Under the pieces are notes generated by a model that searched no databases, was not told the DNA's origin, and saw only the letters and a list, made by a program, of their open reading frames with translations. 64,000 bases of DNA from Acetobacteraceae bacterium UBA6159 (lineage in GTDB: Bacteria; Pseudomonadota; Alphaproteobacteria; Acetobacterales; Acetobacteraceae), in NCBI GenBank assembly GCA_002422345.1, contig DIUL01000142.1, positions 75,296 to 139,295 on the forward strand, given 5' to 3'. The translations under genes and the position numbers were made by a program. Every line of letters starts with the position of its first letter. Within the stretch, counting starts at the first letter, position 1. Shown piece after piece: positions 53,182 to 61,201 of the stretch.

Positions 53182-56100
53182 CCGCCGAGGTCCGGCGGGG
53201 GCTTCGGGAGGCTCTCGCGGCGGTCCAGGACCTGGTGCGGCAACGCCGGCTGCCGGAGGCGATCTCGGTCTGTGACCGCATGCTGGCGGTTGCGCCGGAC
53301 GATGTTTCGGTGCTGTTGCACAAGGGCGTGGTGCTGCTGCTGGGCGATGACTCCGCGCGCGCCGAACGGCATTTCGAGGCCCTGACGCCGGCACATCCCG
53401 GTCTGGAGGATGCCTGGCAGGGGCTGGGGAAGGCGCTGTACGACCAGCAGCGCTGCGAGGCGGCGGCCGCGGCGTTCAGCCGAGCGGCCGAACTGTCCCG
53501 GGTGCCGGCGCGGGCGTTGTATCATCGTGGGCTGGCCCATCTGCTGGCGGGTGACTTCGCCGCCGGGTGGCGCGACTACGAGTATCGGCTGACTGTCCCG
53601 GATTTCCGCCATCGCGTGTTCGACCGGCCTCGGTGGGACGGATCGCCTTTGGCGGGTCGGCGGCTGCTGGTGATCGCCGAACAGGGCTATGGCGACGTGT
53701 TCCAGTTCGCCCGGTTCCTGCCGCGTCTGCGGACATTGGACGGGACGGTGATCTTCGAATGCCCGTCGGACCTGCGGGCGGTGCTGGCCCCGATGCTCGA
53801 TGGGCTGACGATCGTCCCGCCGCGGGGGCGGGAGGCACCGGATGTCGCGTTCGACTGCTATGTGTCGCTGTTGAGCCTGCCGTTGGTGCTGGGTCTTGGT
53901 CCCGACGACCTCGCCAGTGACGGGCCGTATCTCGCCGGAGCGGCGGCGCCGCGGACGGGGACGGGCTTGCGGGTCGGCGTGTGCTGGGCCGGCAAGCCGT
54001 CGCATCCGCAGGACCTGCACCGATCCATGGACCCGGAGTTCCTGGCGCCGCTCGCCGGCGTGCCGGGGGTGACGCTGGTGTCTCTGCAGAAGGAAACCGG
54101 ACACCGGCCGCCGCTGCCGGGATTGTGCGGCTTCCTGGGCGCGCCGGACCGGCCGCTGGACGATTTCGCGGCGACGGCGCGGGAGATCGCGGGTCTCGAC
54201 CTGGTGATCACGGTTGATACCTCGGTGGCGCATCTGGCCGCGGCGCTCGGGCGGCCGGTCTGGCTGCTGCTGTCGCGCGCCTGCGACTGGCGCTGGATGA
54301 CCGGGCGGGATGACAGTCCGTGGTATCCGACGATGCGGCTTTTCCGGCAGGAACGGCTCGGCGACTGGCCGCCGGTGATCGCGGCGGCGCGGGAGGCACT
54401 GGCCGCGCTCTCTCGGACGGCGGCGGTGGGGGCGCCGCGTCCCAGGTTGGATGACGTGACACTCGTCTGTATCGACACGATGCACCACGAGGCCGCGCTG
54501 CATGCCATCCGCCGGTCGCGTGCCGCCATCGATTTCGGCGCCGTGCTGTTCCTGACCGATCGTGCCGTTGTCGAGGACGGCGTCAGTGTGCATCGGATCG
54601 CGCCGATCGCGGGGCTGGAGGATTACTCCCGCATCGTGCTGCGGGAGATCGTGCCGCTGGTGCGGACCTCCCACGCCTTGATCATCCAGTGGGATGGGTA
54701 TGTCGTGGACCCGGCGATGTGGGACCCGGCGTTTCTGTCCTTCGACTACATCGGCGCCGTCTGGACCTTCCGCACCGGCGCGCATCGCGTGGGCAATGGG
54801 GGATTCTCGCTGCGCTCCCGCAGGTTGATGCAGGCTCTGCTCGATCCCGCGTTTCCGGTGCGCCACCCCGAGGACGATACGATCTGCCGCACCTACCGGC
54901 CCGCGCTGGAACAGCTTGGCATGCGCTTCGCCGATGAGGCGACGGCCATGCGCTTTTCCACGGAGGTCGTGGAAACGCCGCACCCCAGCTTCGGCTTTCA
55001 CGGCCTGTTCAACCTGTGGCGCTTTGTCCCGGCGGGCGACCTGGACGCATTTCTTGACCGGGTCGATCCGCGCGCCCTGACATCCACCCCGACCTTCACG
55101 CTGCTGGCGAACTACGCCGTGCTGCGCCGCTGGCGGGAAGCCGCGAGCCTGCTGCGGCGGACGCCGTTGCCGCCGCTCGAGGTGGCGCGCGGGTTGGCGG
55201 GGGTGATGCGGACCGATGTCGGGCGGGCGGAAACCCTGATCAACACGATCGCGCGGGAGGGGGCGGCGTCGGCCGAGGGCCTGGTGCGCGCGGGCAAGCG
55301 GCATCACGCCGCCGGACGGCTGGATGCCGCGCGGGAATGCTACGACCGGGCGCTCGCGCTGAACCCGCGCGCGGCCGAGGCGCTGCATATGCGGGGCGTG
55401 GCGCGGATGATGCAGGGGCAGGGGGCCGAGGGCGTCGCCGATGTGCGCGCCGCCCTGCGGGAACAGCCCGATCTGCCGTCGGCCTGGCGCAACCTGGCGC
55501 ATCATTATCTGCAAACCCTACTGCGCGATGACACGCCGGCCGAGGCGGAGCGCCTGGCGCTGTGGGCCGAGGCCGATGATGCCACCGCCCGGGCCGTCGC
55601 CGCGGCCCCGGCGGATGCGGCCTGCCATTACCAGCGGGCGGCCGTGCTGCTGCGCCAGGGCTGTCCCGCGGAAGCGATCGCGGCGGCCGAGGCGGCGATC
55701 CGACTCGATCCCACGCATGGGCAGGCGCGGATGACGCTGGCCCTGGCCCGTTTGGTGACGGGCGATCTACCGGCAGGGTTCGCCGCCTACGAGGCACGGT
55801 GGACGCTGGCCTCGATGCGGAAGCACGCCGGGTTCGATCCGGCGACGGCGTGGCGGGGTGAACGCGATCCGAACGGCCTGACGGTGCTGGTCCGCGCCGA
55901 ACAGGGGCATGGCGACACGATCCACATGGCGCGCTACGTGCCGATGCTGCTGGAGCGTGGCGCGCGGGTGGTGGTGTTGGTCCATGCTGGCCTGCGCCGC
56001 CTGCTGGCCGAAACCTGGTCCGACCGCGTCATGGTCCTCACGGAAAACGAGGTCCTGCCGGATCACGACCTGCACTGCTCGATGCTGAGCCTGCCGCTGA

Positions 56101-56645
56101 TCTTCGGTACGACGCTGGATACCATCCCCGCCACTGTGCCCTATCTGCACGCCGATCCCGCTCGCGTCGCGGCGTGGCGGGAACGGCTGTCGGCGGGGCG
56201 GGCCATCGGCGTGGCCTGGACCGGTGACCCGTCGGCGAGCATGAACCACCGCCGCTCCATCCCGGTGGAGAGGCTGCTGCCGCTGGGGGACATCGCCGGG
56301 GTCACCCTGGTGTCGTTGCAGAAGGGCGTTCCGGCGCCGATGCTGGACTGGACGGCCGAACTGGACGATTTCGCCGATACGGCGGCGCTGGTGGCGGCCC
56401 TGGACCTGGTGATCACCGTCGATACGTCCGTGGCGCATCTGGCGGGCGCGCTGGGCCGTCCGGTCTGGCTGTTGAACCGGTTTGACACCGACTGGCGCTG
56501 GCTGCTGGAACGCGATGACAGTCCCTGGTATCCGACCCTGCGTCAGTTCCGCCAGACCACCGACGGAGACTGGGACGACGTGATTGCCCGCGTGCGCGAC
56601 TCGCTGGCGGCGTGGGGCACGACGCCGCGTGATCATGCCATTTGA
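53178..56645 (+). CDS. Double TPR/GT9-like glycosyltransferase with central DUF5672 domain
   Basis: 1155 residues with a mirrored layout. Residues about 1-130 are TPR-like helices. Residues about 165-400 form a GT-B-like domain (AEQGYGDVFQFARFL; VDTSVAHLAAALGRPVW). Residues about 429-620 match DUF5672 (CIDTMHHEAALHAIRRS, IIQWDGYVV, FDYIGAVW, VGNGGFSLRSRRLM), a glycosyltransferase-like family. Residues about 690-870 are a second TPR set, and 907-1140 a second GT-B-like domain (AEQGHGDTIHMARYV; VDTSVAHLAGALGRPVWLLN). TPR-GT proteins of this type modify proteins or surface glycans. Coupled to the TIGR03032 gene by an ATGA overlap, it may act on the divergent glycine-rich protein. Confidence 0.9.
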   Translation: MTAEVRRGLREALAAVQDLVRQRRLPEAISVCDRMLAVAPDDVSVLLHKGVVLLLGDDSARAERHFEALTPAHPGLEDAWQGLGKALYDQQRCEAAAAAFSRAAELSRVPARALYHRGLAHLLAGDFAAGWRDYEYRLTVPDFRHRVFDRPRWDGSPLAGRRLLVIAEQGYGDVFQFARFLPRLRTLDGTVIFECPSDLRAVLAPMLDGLTIVPPRGREAPDVAFDCYVSLLSLPLVLGLGPDDLASDGPYLAGAAAPRTGTGLRVGVCWAGKPSHPQDLHRSMDPEFLAPLAGVPGVTLVSLQKETGHRPPLPGLCGFLGAPDRPLDDFAATAREIAGLDLVITVDTSVAHLAAALGRPVWLLLSRACDWRWMTGRDDSPWYPTMRLFRQERLGDWPPVIAAAREALAALSRTAAVGAPRPRLDDVTLVCIDTMHHEAALHAIRRSRAAIDFGAVLFLTDRAVVEDGVSVHRIAPIAGLEDYSRIVLREIVPLVRTSHALIIQWDGYVVDPAMWDPAFLSFDYIGAVWTFRTGAHRVGNGGFSLRSRRLMQALLDPAFPVRHPEDDTICRTYRPALEQLGMRFADEATAMRFSTEVVETPHPSFGFHGLFNLWRFVPAGDLDAFLDRVDPRALTSTPTFTLLANYAVLRRWREAASLLRRTPLPPLEVARGLAGVMRTDVGRAETLINTIAREGAASAEGLVRAGKRHHAAGRLDAARECYDRALALNPRAAEALHMRGVARMMQGQGAEGVADVRAALREQPDLPSAWRNLAHHYLQTLLRDDTPAEAERLALWAEADDATARAVAAAPADAACHYQRAAVLLRQGCPAEAIAAAEAAIRLDPTHGQARMTLALARLVTGDLPAGFAAYEARWTLASMRKHAGFDPATAWRGERDPNGLTVLVRAEQGHGDTIHMARYVPMLLERGARVVVLVHAGLRRLLAETWSDRVMVLTENEVLPDHDLHCSMLSLPLIFGTTLDTIPATVPYLHADPARVAAWRERLSAGRAIGVAWTGDPSASMNHRRSIPVERLLPLGDIAGVTLVSLQKGVPAPMLDWTAELDDFADTAALVAALDLVITVDTSVAHLAGALGRPVWLLNRFDTDWRWLLERDDSPWYPTLRQFRQTTDGDWDDVIARVRDSLAAWGTTPRDHAI

Positions 56646-56658
56646 AATGAGGTTCCCG

Positions 56659-57048
56659 ATGTTTTCAGGCAGATGGCGCAACGACCAGGGATCGGCGATG
56701 GAACTGCGCCAGGACGGCGATGCGATCACGGGCGACTACATCACGCGCATCGGCGACGACCGGGTTGTCGAGAAGCGGCACCCTCTGGTCGGGCGGGTGG
56801 CAGGCGGGGTGATCGGCTTCGTCGTGTCCTGGGGGGCCGCGTCCTCGGTGACCAGTTGGGCCGGAAAGCTGATGACCGACGCGGAGGGCGGACAGTCCAT
56901 CCATACCGTCTGGCACCTGGCGCGGGACAATATCGCGGGCGACCCGCCGCGCTCCGCCCAGCCGTGGGAGACATTCCTGACCTATGCCTCGGTGTTCCGG
57001 AAGGTGGCAGTGGAACCTGGGCCCGATGGCCGGGATGATGGAGCTTAG
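56659..57048 (+). CDS. Avidin/streptavidin-family biotin-binding-like protein
   Basis: 129 residues from MFSGRWRNDQGS, chosen because GAGG lies six bases before this ATG; ATGs at 56635 and 56647 are alternatives. Aligned by eye with streptavidin, the biotin-contact residues are N8 (N23), S12 (S27), Y27 (Y43), T29 (S45), W58 (W79), S63 (S88), T65 (T90), W67 (W92), W85 (W108) and W103 (W120). The Asp128 equivalent is Ser111. Overall order GRWRNDQGS, ITGDY, HPLVGRVAGG, SWAGK, TVWHLARD, WETF matches the avidin beta-barrel. No signal peptide is visible in any start choice, unlike most avidins. It follows the glycosyltransferase gene closely and may be co-transcribed. Confidence 0.85.
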   Translation: MFSGRWRNDQGSAMELRQDGDAITGDYITRIGDDRVVEKRHPLVGRVAGGVIGFVVSWGAASSVTSWAGKLMTDAEGGQSIHTVWHLARDNIAGDPPRSAQPWETFLTYASVFRKVAVEPGPDGRDDGA

Positions 57049-57098
57049 GCACTTCTAGCGATCGCAACGCGCCGGGACACAACGAAAAGGAACGGAAG

Positions 57099-57857
57099 AT
57101 GGATCTGAAACTCGCGGGGAAGACCTGCCTTGTGACCGGCGCCAGCGCGGGGATCGGCGTGGGCATCGCGCGGTCCTTGGCGCGGGAGGGTGTGCGGCTC
57201 GCGATCCTGGCGCGCCGGCGCGACCCGATGGAGGCACTGGCCGATGAGATCGCGGCCGAGACCGGCGCCCGCCCGACCATCATCGTCGCCGACCTGACGG
57301 CGCAGGAAGCGCCCGAGGCGGTGCATGCGGCGATCCAGGCCGCGTTCGGCGGGTTGGAAATCCTGGTCAACAACGCCGGCCTGTCCAGCAAGCCTGAGAC
57401 GATCGCCCGCGACGACGTCTGGAACGCCGGCTTCGACCTGAAATTCACCACCCTGCGGCGGCTGACCAACGCCTTCCTGCCAGGCATGCGGGCGCAACGC
57501 TGGGGCCGGATCATCAACGTGACCGGGATCGTCGAGCCCTATGCGACCAGCGCCGCCCTGACCGCCTGCGCGGCGGTGCATGCCTGGGCCAAGGGCCTGT
57601 CGCGCGACTTGGCGGCCGAGGGCATCACGATCAACAGCATCCCGCCCGGCCGCATCAACAGTGAACAGATCCGCAAGCGCCTGCATCCCGATCCGGCGGT
57701 GACCCAGCGCTATATCGAGCAGAACATCCCCATCGGCCGCTTCGGCGAACCCGAGGAACTGGCCGATCTGGTGACGTTCCTGGCCTCGCCCCGGGCCGGC
57801 TATATCACCGGCACGGTCATCCCGGTCGATGGCGGGATGTCGCGCTTCTCGATGTAG
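57099..57857 (+). CDS. SDR-family protein lacking the YxxxK catalytic pair
   Basis: 252 residues, classical SDR fold: LVTGASAGIGVGIARSL, NNAG (VNNAGLSSKP), and INSIPPGRI near the C-terminus. The catalytic segment reads NVTGIVEPYATSAALTACAA followed by VHAWAKGLS; where homologues have Tyr-x-x-x-Lys this protein has Ala and Cys, and the usual Ser is Thr. NAD(P) binding is probably kept but normal SDR catalysis is doubtful. A relative subfamily with the NVTG...AKAAVHAWAKGLS pattern has already lost Tyr; here Lys is gone too. It may have a different activity or a regulatory role. It lies 50 bases after the avidin-like gene. Confidence 0.85.
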   Translation: MDLKLAGKTCLVTGASAGIGVGIARSLAREGVRLAILARRRDPMEALADEIAAETGARPTIIVADLTAQEAPEAVHAAIQAAFGGLEILVNNAGLSSKPETIARDDVWNAGFDLKFTTLRRLTNAFLPGMRAQRWGRIINVTGIVEPYATSAALTACAAVHAWAKGLSRDLAAEGITINSIPPGRINSEQIRKRLHPDPAVTQRYIEQNIPIGRFGEPEELADLVTFLASPRAGYITGTVIPVDGGMSRFSM

Positions 57858-57957
57858 GGTCTCCGGCGGCCGCGAAAGGGTGGCGTTCCGGGCGGAAGGG
57901 GCACAGACTGGCGGGATGCCGCTGCCCCGCATCCCGTCGTCCGGCCGCTGATCCCCG

Positions 57958-59475
57958 ATGTCGGATTCCGTCTCTGACGAATTCGAGGTTCCGCATCGCC
58001 GCCTGATCACCGCCTCCTCGATGCTGGCGATGTTCATGCAGGTGCTGGACACGTCCATCTGCGTCGTGGCGCTGCCGTATATGCAGGGCAGCCTTTCCGC
58101 GAGCGCGGATGAGATCAACTGGGTGCTCACGTCCAGCGTGATCGCCGCGGCGATCATGACCGCCCCGGTGGGGTGGATGGCGCAGCGTTTTGGCCGCAAG
58201 CGGCTGTTCGTCGTTTGCCTGACCGGGTTCGTGACCATGTCGATGCTGTGTGGCGCGGCGCAGACCTTGACCCAGCTTGTCGTGTGCCGCCTGCTGCAAG
58301 GGGCGTTCGGGGCCGGCATCGCGCCGTTGTCGCAGGCGACGATGCTCGACATCTACCCGTTCTCCCGCCGAGCGCAGGCGATGGCGCTGTTCTCGATGGG
58401 CGTGACGATGGGGCCGATGCTGGGGCCGACCTTGGGCGGCTACCTCACGGATTTCTACAATTGGCGCTGGGTTTTCTACGTGAACCTGCCGTTCGGCATC
58501 ATTGCCGTCACGGGCCTGATCCTGTTCATGCCCACTTCGCCCGCTCGGCCTGCCCTGAAGTTCAGTTGGTATGGCTTCGGGATGCTGGCCGTGGCCGTGG
58601 GCGCGCTGCAGCTTGTGCTGGACCGCGGCCAGGTGAAGGACTGGTTCACGGCGCGGGAGATCATGGTGCTCGCCGTCCTGGCCGGGTTGGCGTTCTACCT
58701 GTTCGTCGTCCACATGGTGCTGTCGGACAAGCCGTTCTTGCCGACGGGGCTGTTCAAGGACCGAAACTTCGCCTCCGCCATCATCATGGTCTTCTGCGTG
58801 TCCGCCATCATGCAGGCGACCGGCGCGCTGCTGGCGCCCTATCTGCAGAAGCTGGCCGGCTTCGCGCCACAGGATGCCGGCTGGGCGATGGCGCCGCGCG
58901 GAGTCGGGATCATGTTCTCGATGTTCGTCGCCTCCCGCCTGGGCATGCGGATCGACCAGCGCAAGCTCATGGCCTGCGGGCTGACCCTGCTCGGCGTTGT
59001 CCTTTACGACATGAGCACCTGGACCCCCGCGGTCAGCGCGGGGCACATGGCAGCGGTCATGATGCTCCAGGGGGTGTCGGTGGGCTTCGTGTTCAACCCG
59101 ATGACAGTGATGGCCTACACGACCCTGCCGGCCCATCTGCGTGGCGAGGCCACGGCGGTGCAGGCCCTGGCGCGGAACATCGGCGCGGCCATCGGCATCT
59201 CGGTCATGAGTTTCACGCTGTCACGCGCGTTCCAGACCAATCACGAGCAGATTTCGGCCGGGATCACACCGTTCAACCGTACCCTGCAAGGGGAGGACGC
59301 GGTGGGCCATCTGCTGGACCCGGGCACGCGGGCGGGGGCGATGCTGCTGGACCAGATGATCACGTATCAGGCGCAGATCATTTCCTACAACAACGACTTC
59401 CGCCTGATGACCTTTGTCGTGCTGCCGCCGCTTCTGCTGCTGTTGCTGATGCGGCGGCACGCGAAAAGGCCCTGA
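57958..59475 (+). CDS. DHA2 (EmrB/QacA) family MFS exporter
   Basis: 505 residues with about 14 membrane segments. The family motifs are visible: LDTSICVVALPYMQGSLSA in TM1, WVLTSSVIAAAIMTAPVGW in TM2, the motif A region QRFGRKRLFV, and the motif C-like GPMLGPTLGGYLTDFYNWRW. Members export drugs or metabolites by proton antiport, often with an EmrA partner; none is present here. Substrate unknown. Ribosome-binding site is weak. It converges with the cupin gene, three bases apart. Confidence 0.93.
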   Translation: MSDSVSDEFEVPHRRLITASSMLAMFMQVLDTSICVVALPYMQGSLSASADEINWVLTSSVIAAAIMTAPVGWMAQRFGRKRLFVVCLTGFVTMSMLCGAAQTLTQLVVCRLLQGAFGAGIAPLSQATMLDIYPFSRRAQAMALFSMGVTMGPMLGPTLGGYLTDFYNWRWVFYVNLPFGIIAVTGLILFMPTSPARPALKFSWYGFGMLAVAVGALQLVLDRGQVKDWFTAREIMVLAVLAGLAFYLFVVHMVLSDKPFLPTGLFKDRNFASAIIMVFCVSAIMQATGALLAPYLQKLAGFAPQDAGWAMAPRGVGIMFSMFVASRLGMRIDQRKLMACGLTLLGVVLYDMSTWTPAVSAGHMAAVMMLQGVSVGFVFNPMTVMAYTTLPAHLRGEATAVQALARNIGAAIGISVMSFTLSRAFQTNHEQISAGITPFNRTLQGEDAVGHLLDPGTRAGAMLLDQMITYQAQIISYNNDFRLMTFVVLPPLLLLLLMRRHAKRP

Positions 59476-59478
59476 CGA

Positions 59479-59982
59479 TCAGGCCGCGCGGATGTTGGAG
59501 CGCTGGATACGGTCGAGGTTGCCGCCCTCGATCCGGATCAGCTTGGTCGGGCCCGAGCGCTTCGGCGAATGCACGAAGCCGGCCGGATAGAAATGCGCGT
59601 CTCCGGGCTTGAGGACGTAGCTGCGTTCACGCTCCACCAGGATCGGGTTCGTGCCATCGCCTGGCCTGACGATCTTCCAGTCGGTCATTTCGGTATCGCC
59701 GATGGCCAGGCCGTAGATCGCCCAGCTTGTGCCGTGGTCGTGCGGGGCGCCATCGGCCGCGTTTTCATAGACATGGCCGCAGATGCAAAAGCCGAGCGTG
59801 GGGTCTTCGTAGAGGACCTTGCGGGGGCGGCATTGATCGGCGGTCAGATGCTGGTCGATGAAGGCCGGGTCGACCAGCGCCTTGGACACCGCGGCGCAGA
59901 CCGCCTGCTTGCCGGCTGGTCCGGGATCGGCCTGCAACGCCGAACGGATGTCGTCGCTGAGTTGGGAGAGTGTGTAGGCCAT
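59479..59982 (-). CDS. Cupin-fold protein
   Basis: 167 residues from MAYTLSQLSDDIRSAL, with GGAGG close upstream; the longer open frame to 60414 has no family support. The C-terminal two thirds form a cupin with the metal-ligand pattern GAPHDHGTSW and, later, HFYPAGFVHSP. The N-terminal helical part contains DPAFIDQHL and LYEDPTLGFCICGHVYEN. Members resemble cysteine-dioxygenase-like or isomerase-like cupins; the reaction is not identifiable. It is divergent from the DUF169 gene. Confidence 0.8.
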   Translation of the reverse strand: MAYTLSQLSDDIRSALQADPGPAGKQAVCAAVSKALVDPAFIDQHLTADQCRPRKVLYEDPTLGFCICGHVYENAADGAPHDHGTSWAIYGLAIGDTEMTDWKIVRPGDGTNPILVERERSYVLKPGDAHFYPAGFVHSPKRSGPTKLIRIEGGNLDRIQRSNIRAA

Positions 59983-60283
59983 GGAGATCCTCCATCCTGC
60001 GGTTGGGCCGGAACGACCCGCACCGACATTGCGTTGCGCGAAGAAATGACCGGTGGCGGGGATCGCGTCGTTGATCCAGATCAAGGGCGGCGCCACGCTG
60101 TGTCCGGTCGGGCATGGCAACGCGCCCGAGGCGGGGCTATCCTGTCGATGCCTGTGCCGGTGCGTGGGTTGATCGATCGCGCCGGGCTGGTATGGAACAC
60201 GGGCGGGCGGAAGCATGGCGCCACTGTCCGCCGCGTTCGGCCCGCGCCATGAACGACGTCGTGGAATGCAGAGGGACACCAAG
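59983..60283. promoter_or_regulatory. Divergent intergenic region between cupin and DUF169 genes
   Basis: About 300 bases with no supported gene. It must carry the promoters for both flanking genes. I saw no convincing promoter hexamers, operator palindrome or RNA element; open frames crossing it are shadows. Confidence 0.4.
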
Positions 60284-61063
60284 ATGACCATGAACTGGGC
60301 GAAAGTCGTCGCCGATCTCGAACGCCTGCTGAAGCTGCGGAACCCGCCCTTCGCGATGAAGCTGTTCGAGCGCAAGGAGGACATGGAGGCGATCCCCCGC
60401 ATCCGCCGCCCCAAGGCTGTCCATGCCTTCGATCAGGTCGTGGCGCAGGCTGCTCGTCTGGGCTGGACCGTCGGCGTGACGGCCGAGGACCTGGTGGGCG
60501 CGCAATGCCGCGCGGTGATCGGGCTGGGGAATGGCAAGGACGACAAGTGGAAAAGCGGCCAGCACATGGTCGGCGTCTGGTACAGCACGCCCGAGGATGC
60601 CGGCGCGCACCAGTCCGCGATGAACTGCGTCGAGGACGGCAAGTATGAGGCGATGGTCGTGTCGCCCTTAGGCAGCGGCCGGCTTGATCCGCCCGATATC
60701 GCGCTGTTCTACGCGACGCCCGGGGCGATGATGTATTTCATCAACGGCCTGCAATGGGCCGGCTACAAGCGTTTCGACTGGAGCGTGGTGGGCGAGTCGG
60801 CCTGCGCCGACTCCTGGGGCCGAGCGCTGAAGACCCGCGAACCCAGCCTGTCGATCCCCTGCTTCGCCGAACGGCGGTACGGTGGCGTGCTGGACGATGA
60901 GATGCTGATGGCACTGCCGCCGGATGCGCTGGCGCAGGCGATCACCGGGATGGAGGCGCTGGCCCGCAACGGGTTCCGCTATCCGTTCCCGCAATATGGC
61001 ATCCAGCAGGACGTGCGCGCGGGCATGGGCGTCAGCTACCCGGACAAGCGTCCGGCGGCATAA
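60284..61063 (+). CDS. DUF169 family protein
   Basis: 259 residues from MTMNWAKVVADLERLLKLRN; GAGGG lies nine bases upstream, so the earlier in-frame ATGs are not used. The N-terminus (LLKLRNPPFAMKLF), ...AEDLVGAQCRAVIGLG, VVSPLGSGRLDPPDIALFY, and the C-terminal PCFAERRYGGVLDDEMLMALP match DUF169, a family found in bacteria and archaea with no established function. Conserved Cys residues (near 75 and 200) suggest metal or cofactor binding. A strong hairpin follows its stop. Confidence 0.82.
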   Translation: MTMNWAKVVADLERLLKLRNPPFAMKLFERKEDMEAIPRIRRPKAVHAFDQVVAQAARLGWTVGVTAEDLVGAQCRAVIGLGNGKDDKWKSGQHMVGVWYSTPEDAGAHQSAMNCVEDGKYEAMVVSPLGSGRLDPPDIALFYATPGAMMYFINGLQWAGYKRFDWSVVGESACADSWGRALKTREPSLSIPCFAERRYGGVLDDEMLMALPPDALAQAITGMEALARNGFRYPFPQYGIQQDVRAGMGVSYPDKRPAA

Positions 61064-61070
61064 CGACGGG

Positions 61071-61099
61071 GCGGCCCGCGCGGAAACGGCGCGGGCCGT
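61071..61099 (+). terminator. Strong GC hairpin after the DUF169 gene
   Basis: Perfect ten-base stem (61072-61081 and 61089-61098) with a seven-base loop, eight bases after the stop codon. The following sequence is only weakly T-containing, so termination may be Rho-assisted. Confidence 0.6.
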
Positions 61100-61201
61100 C
61101 AGTCCTGCGTTCAGGCGATGGGGCGCGTTCTCCTGGTCCGACCAGGGTGAGGAGGACGCGTCGCCGCACGGGTTTCACGGGCAGGCGGGAGCGACCACCG
61201 G

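Noticed and set aside
1805..55514. Very long antisense frames opposite the synthases, the RND operon and the TPR-GT gene (for example 1805-3637 minus, 11819-14416 minus, 18026-20257 minus, 37219-39963 plus, 53073-55514 minus)
   Set aside because: High GC keeps them open; translations are Arg/Gly/His-rich and lack recognisable domains, and each lies opposite a well-supported gene.
59569..60252. Plus-strand open frame opposite the cupin gene
   Set aside because: It has no recognisable family and is the complement of the cupin coding sequence, which has clear metal-ligand motifs and a good ribosome-binding site.
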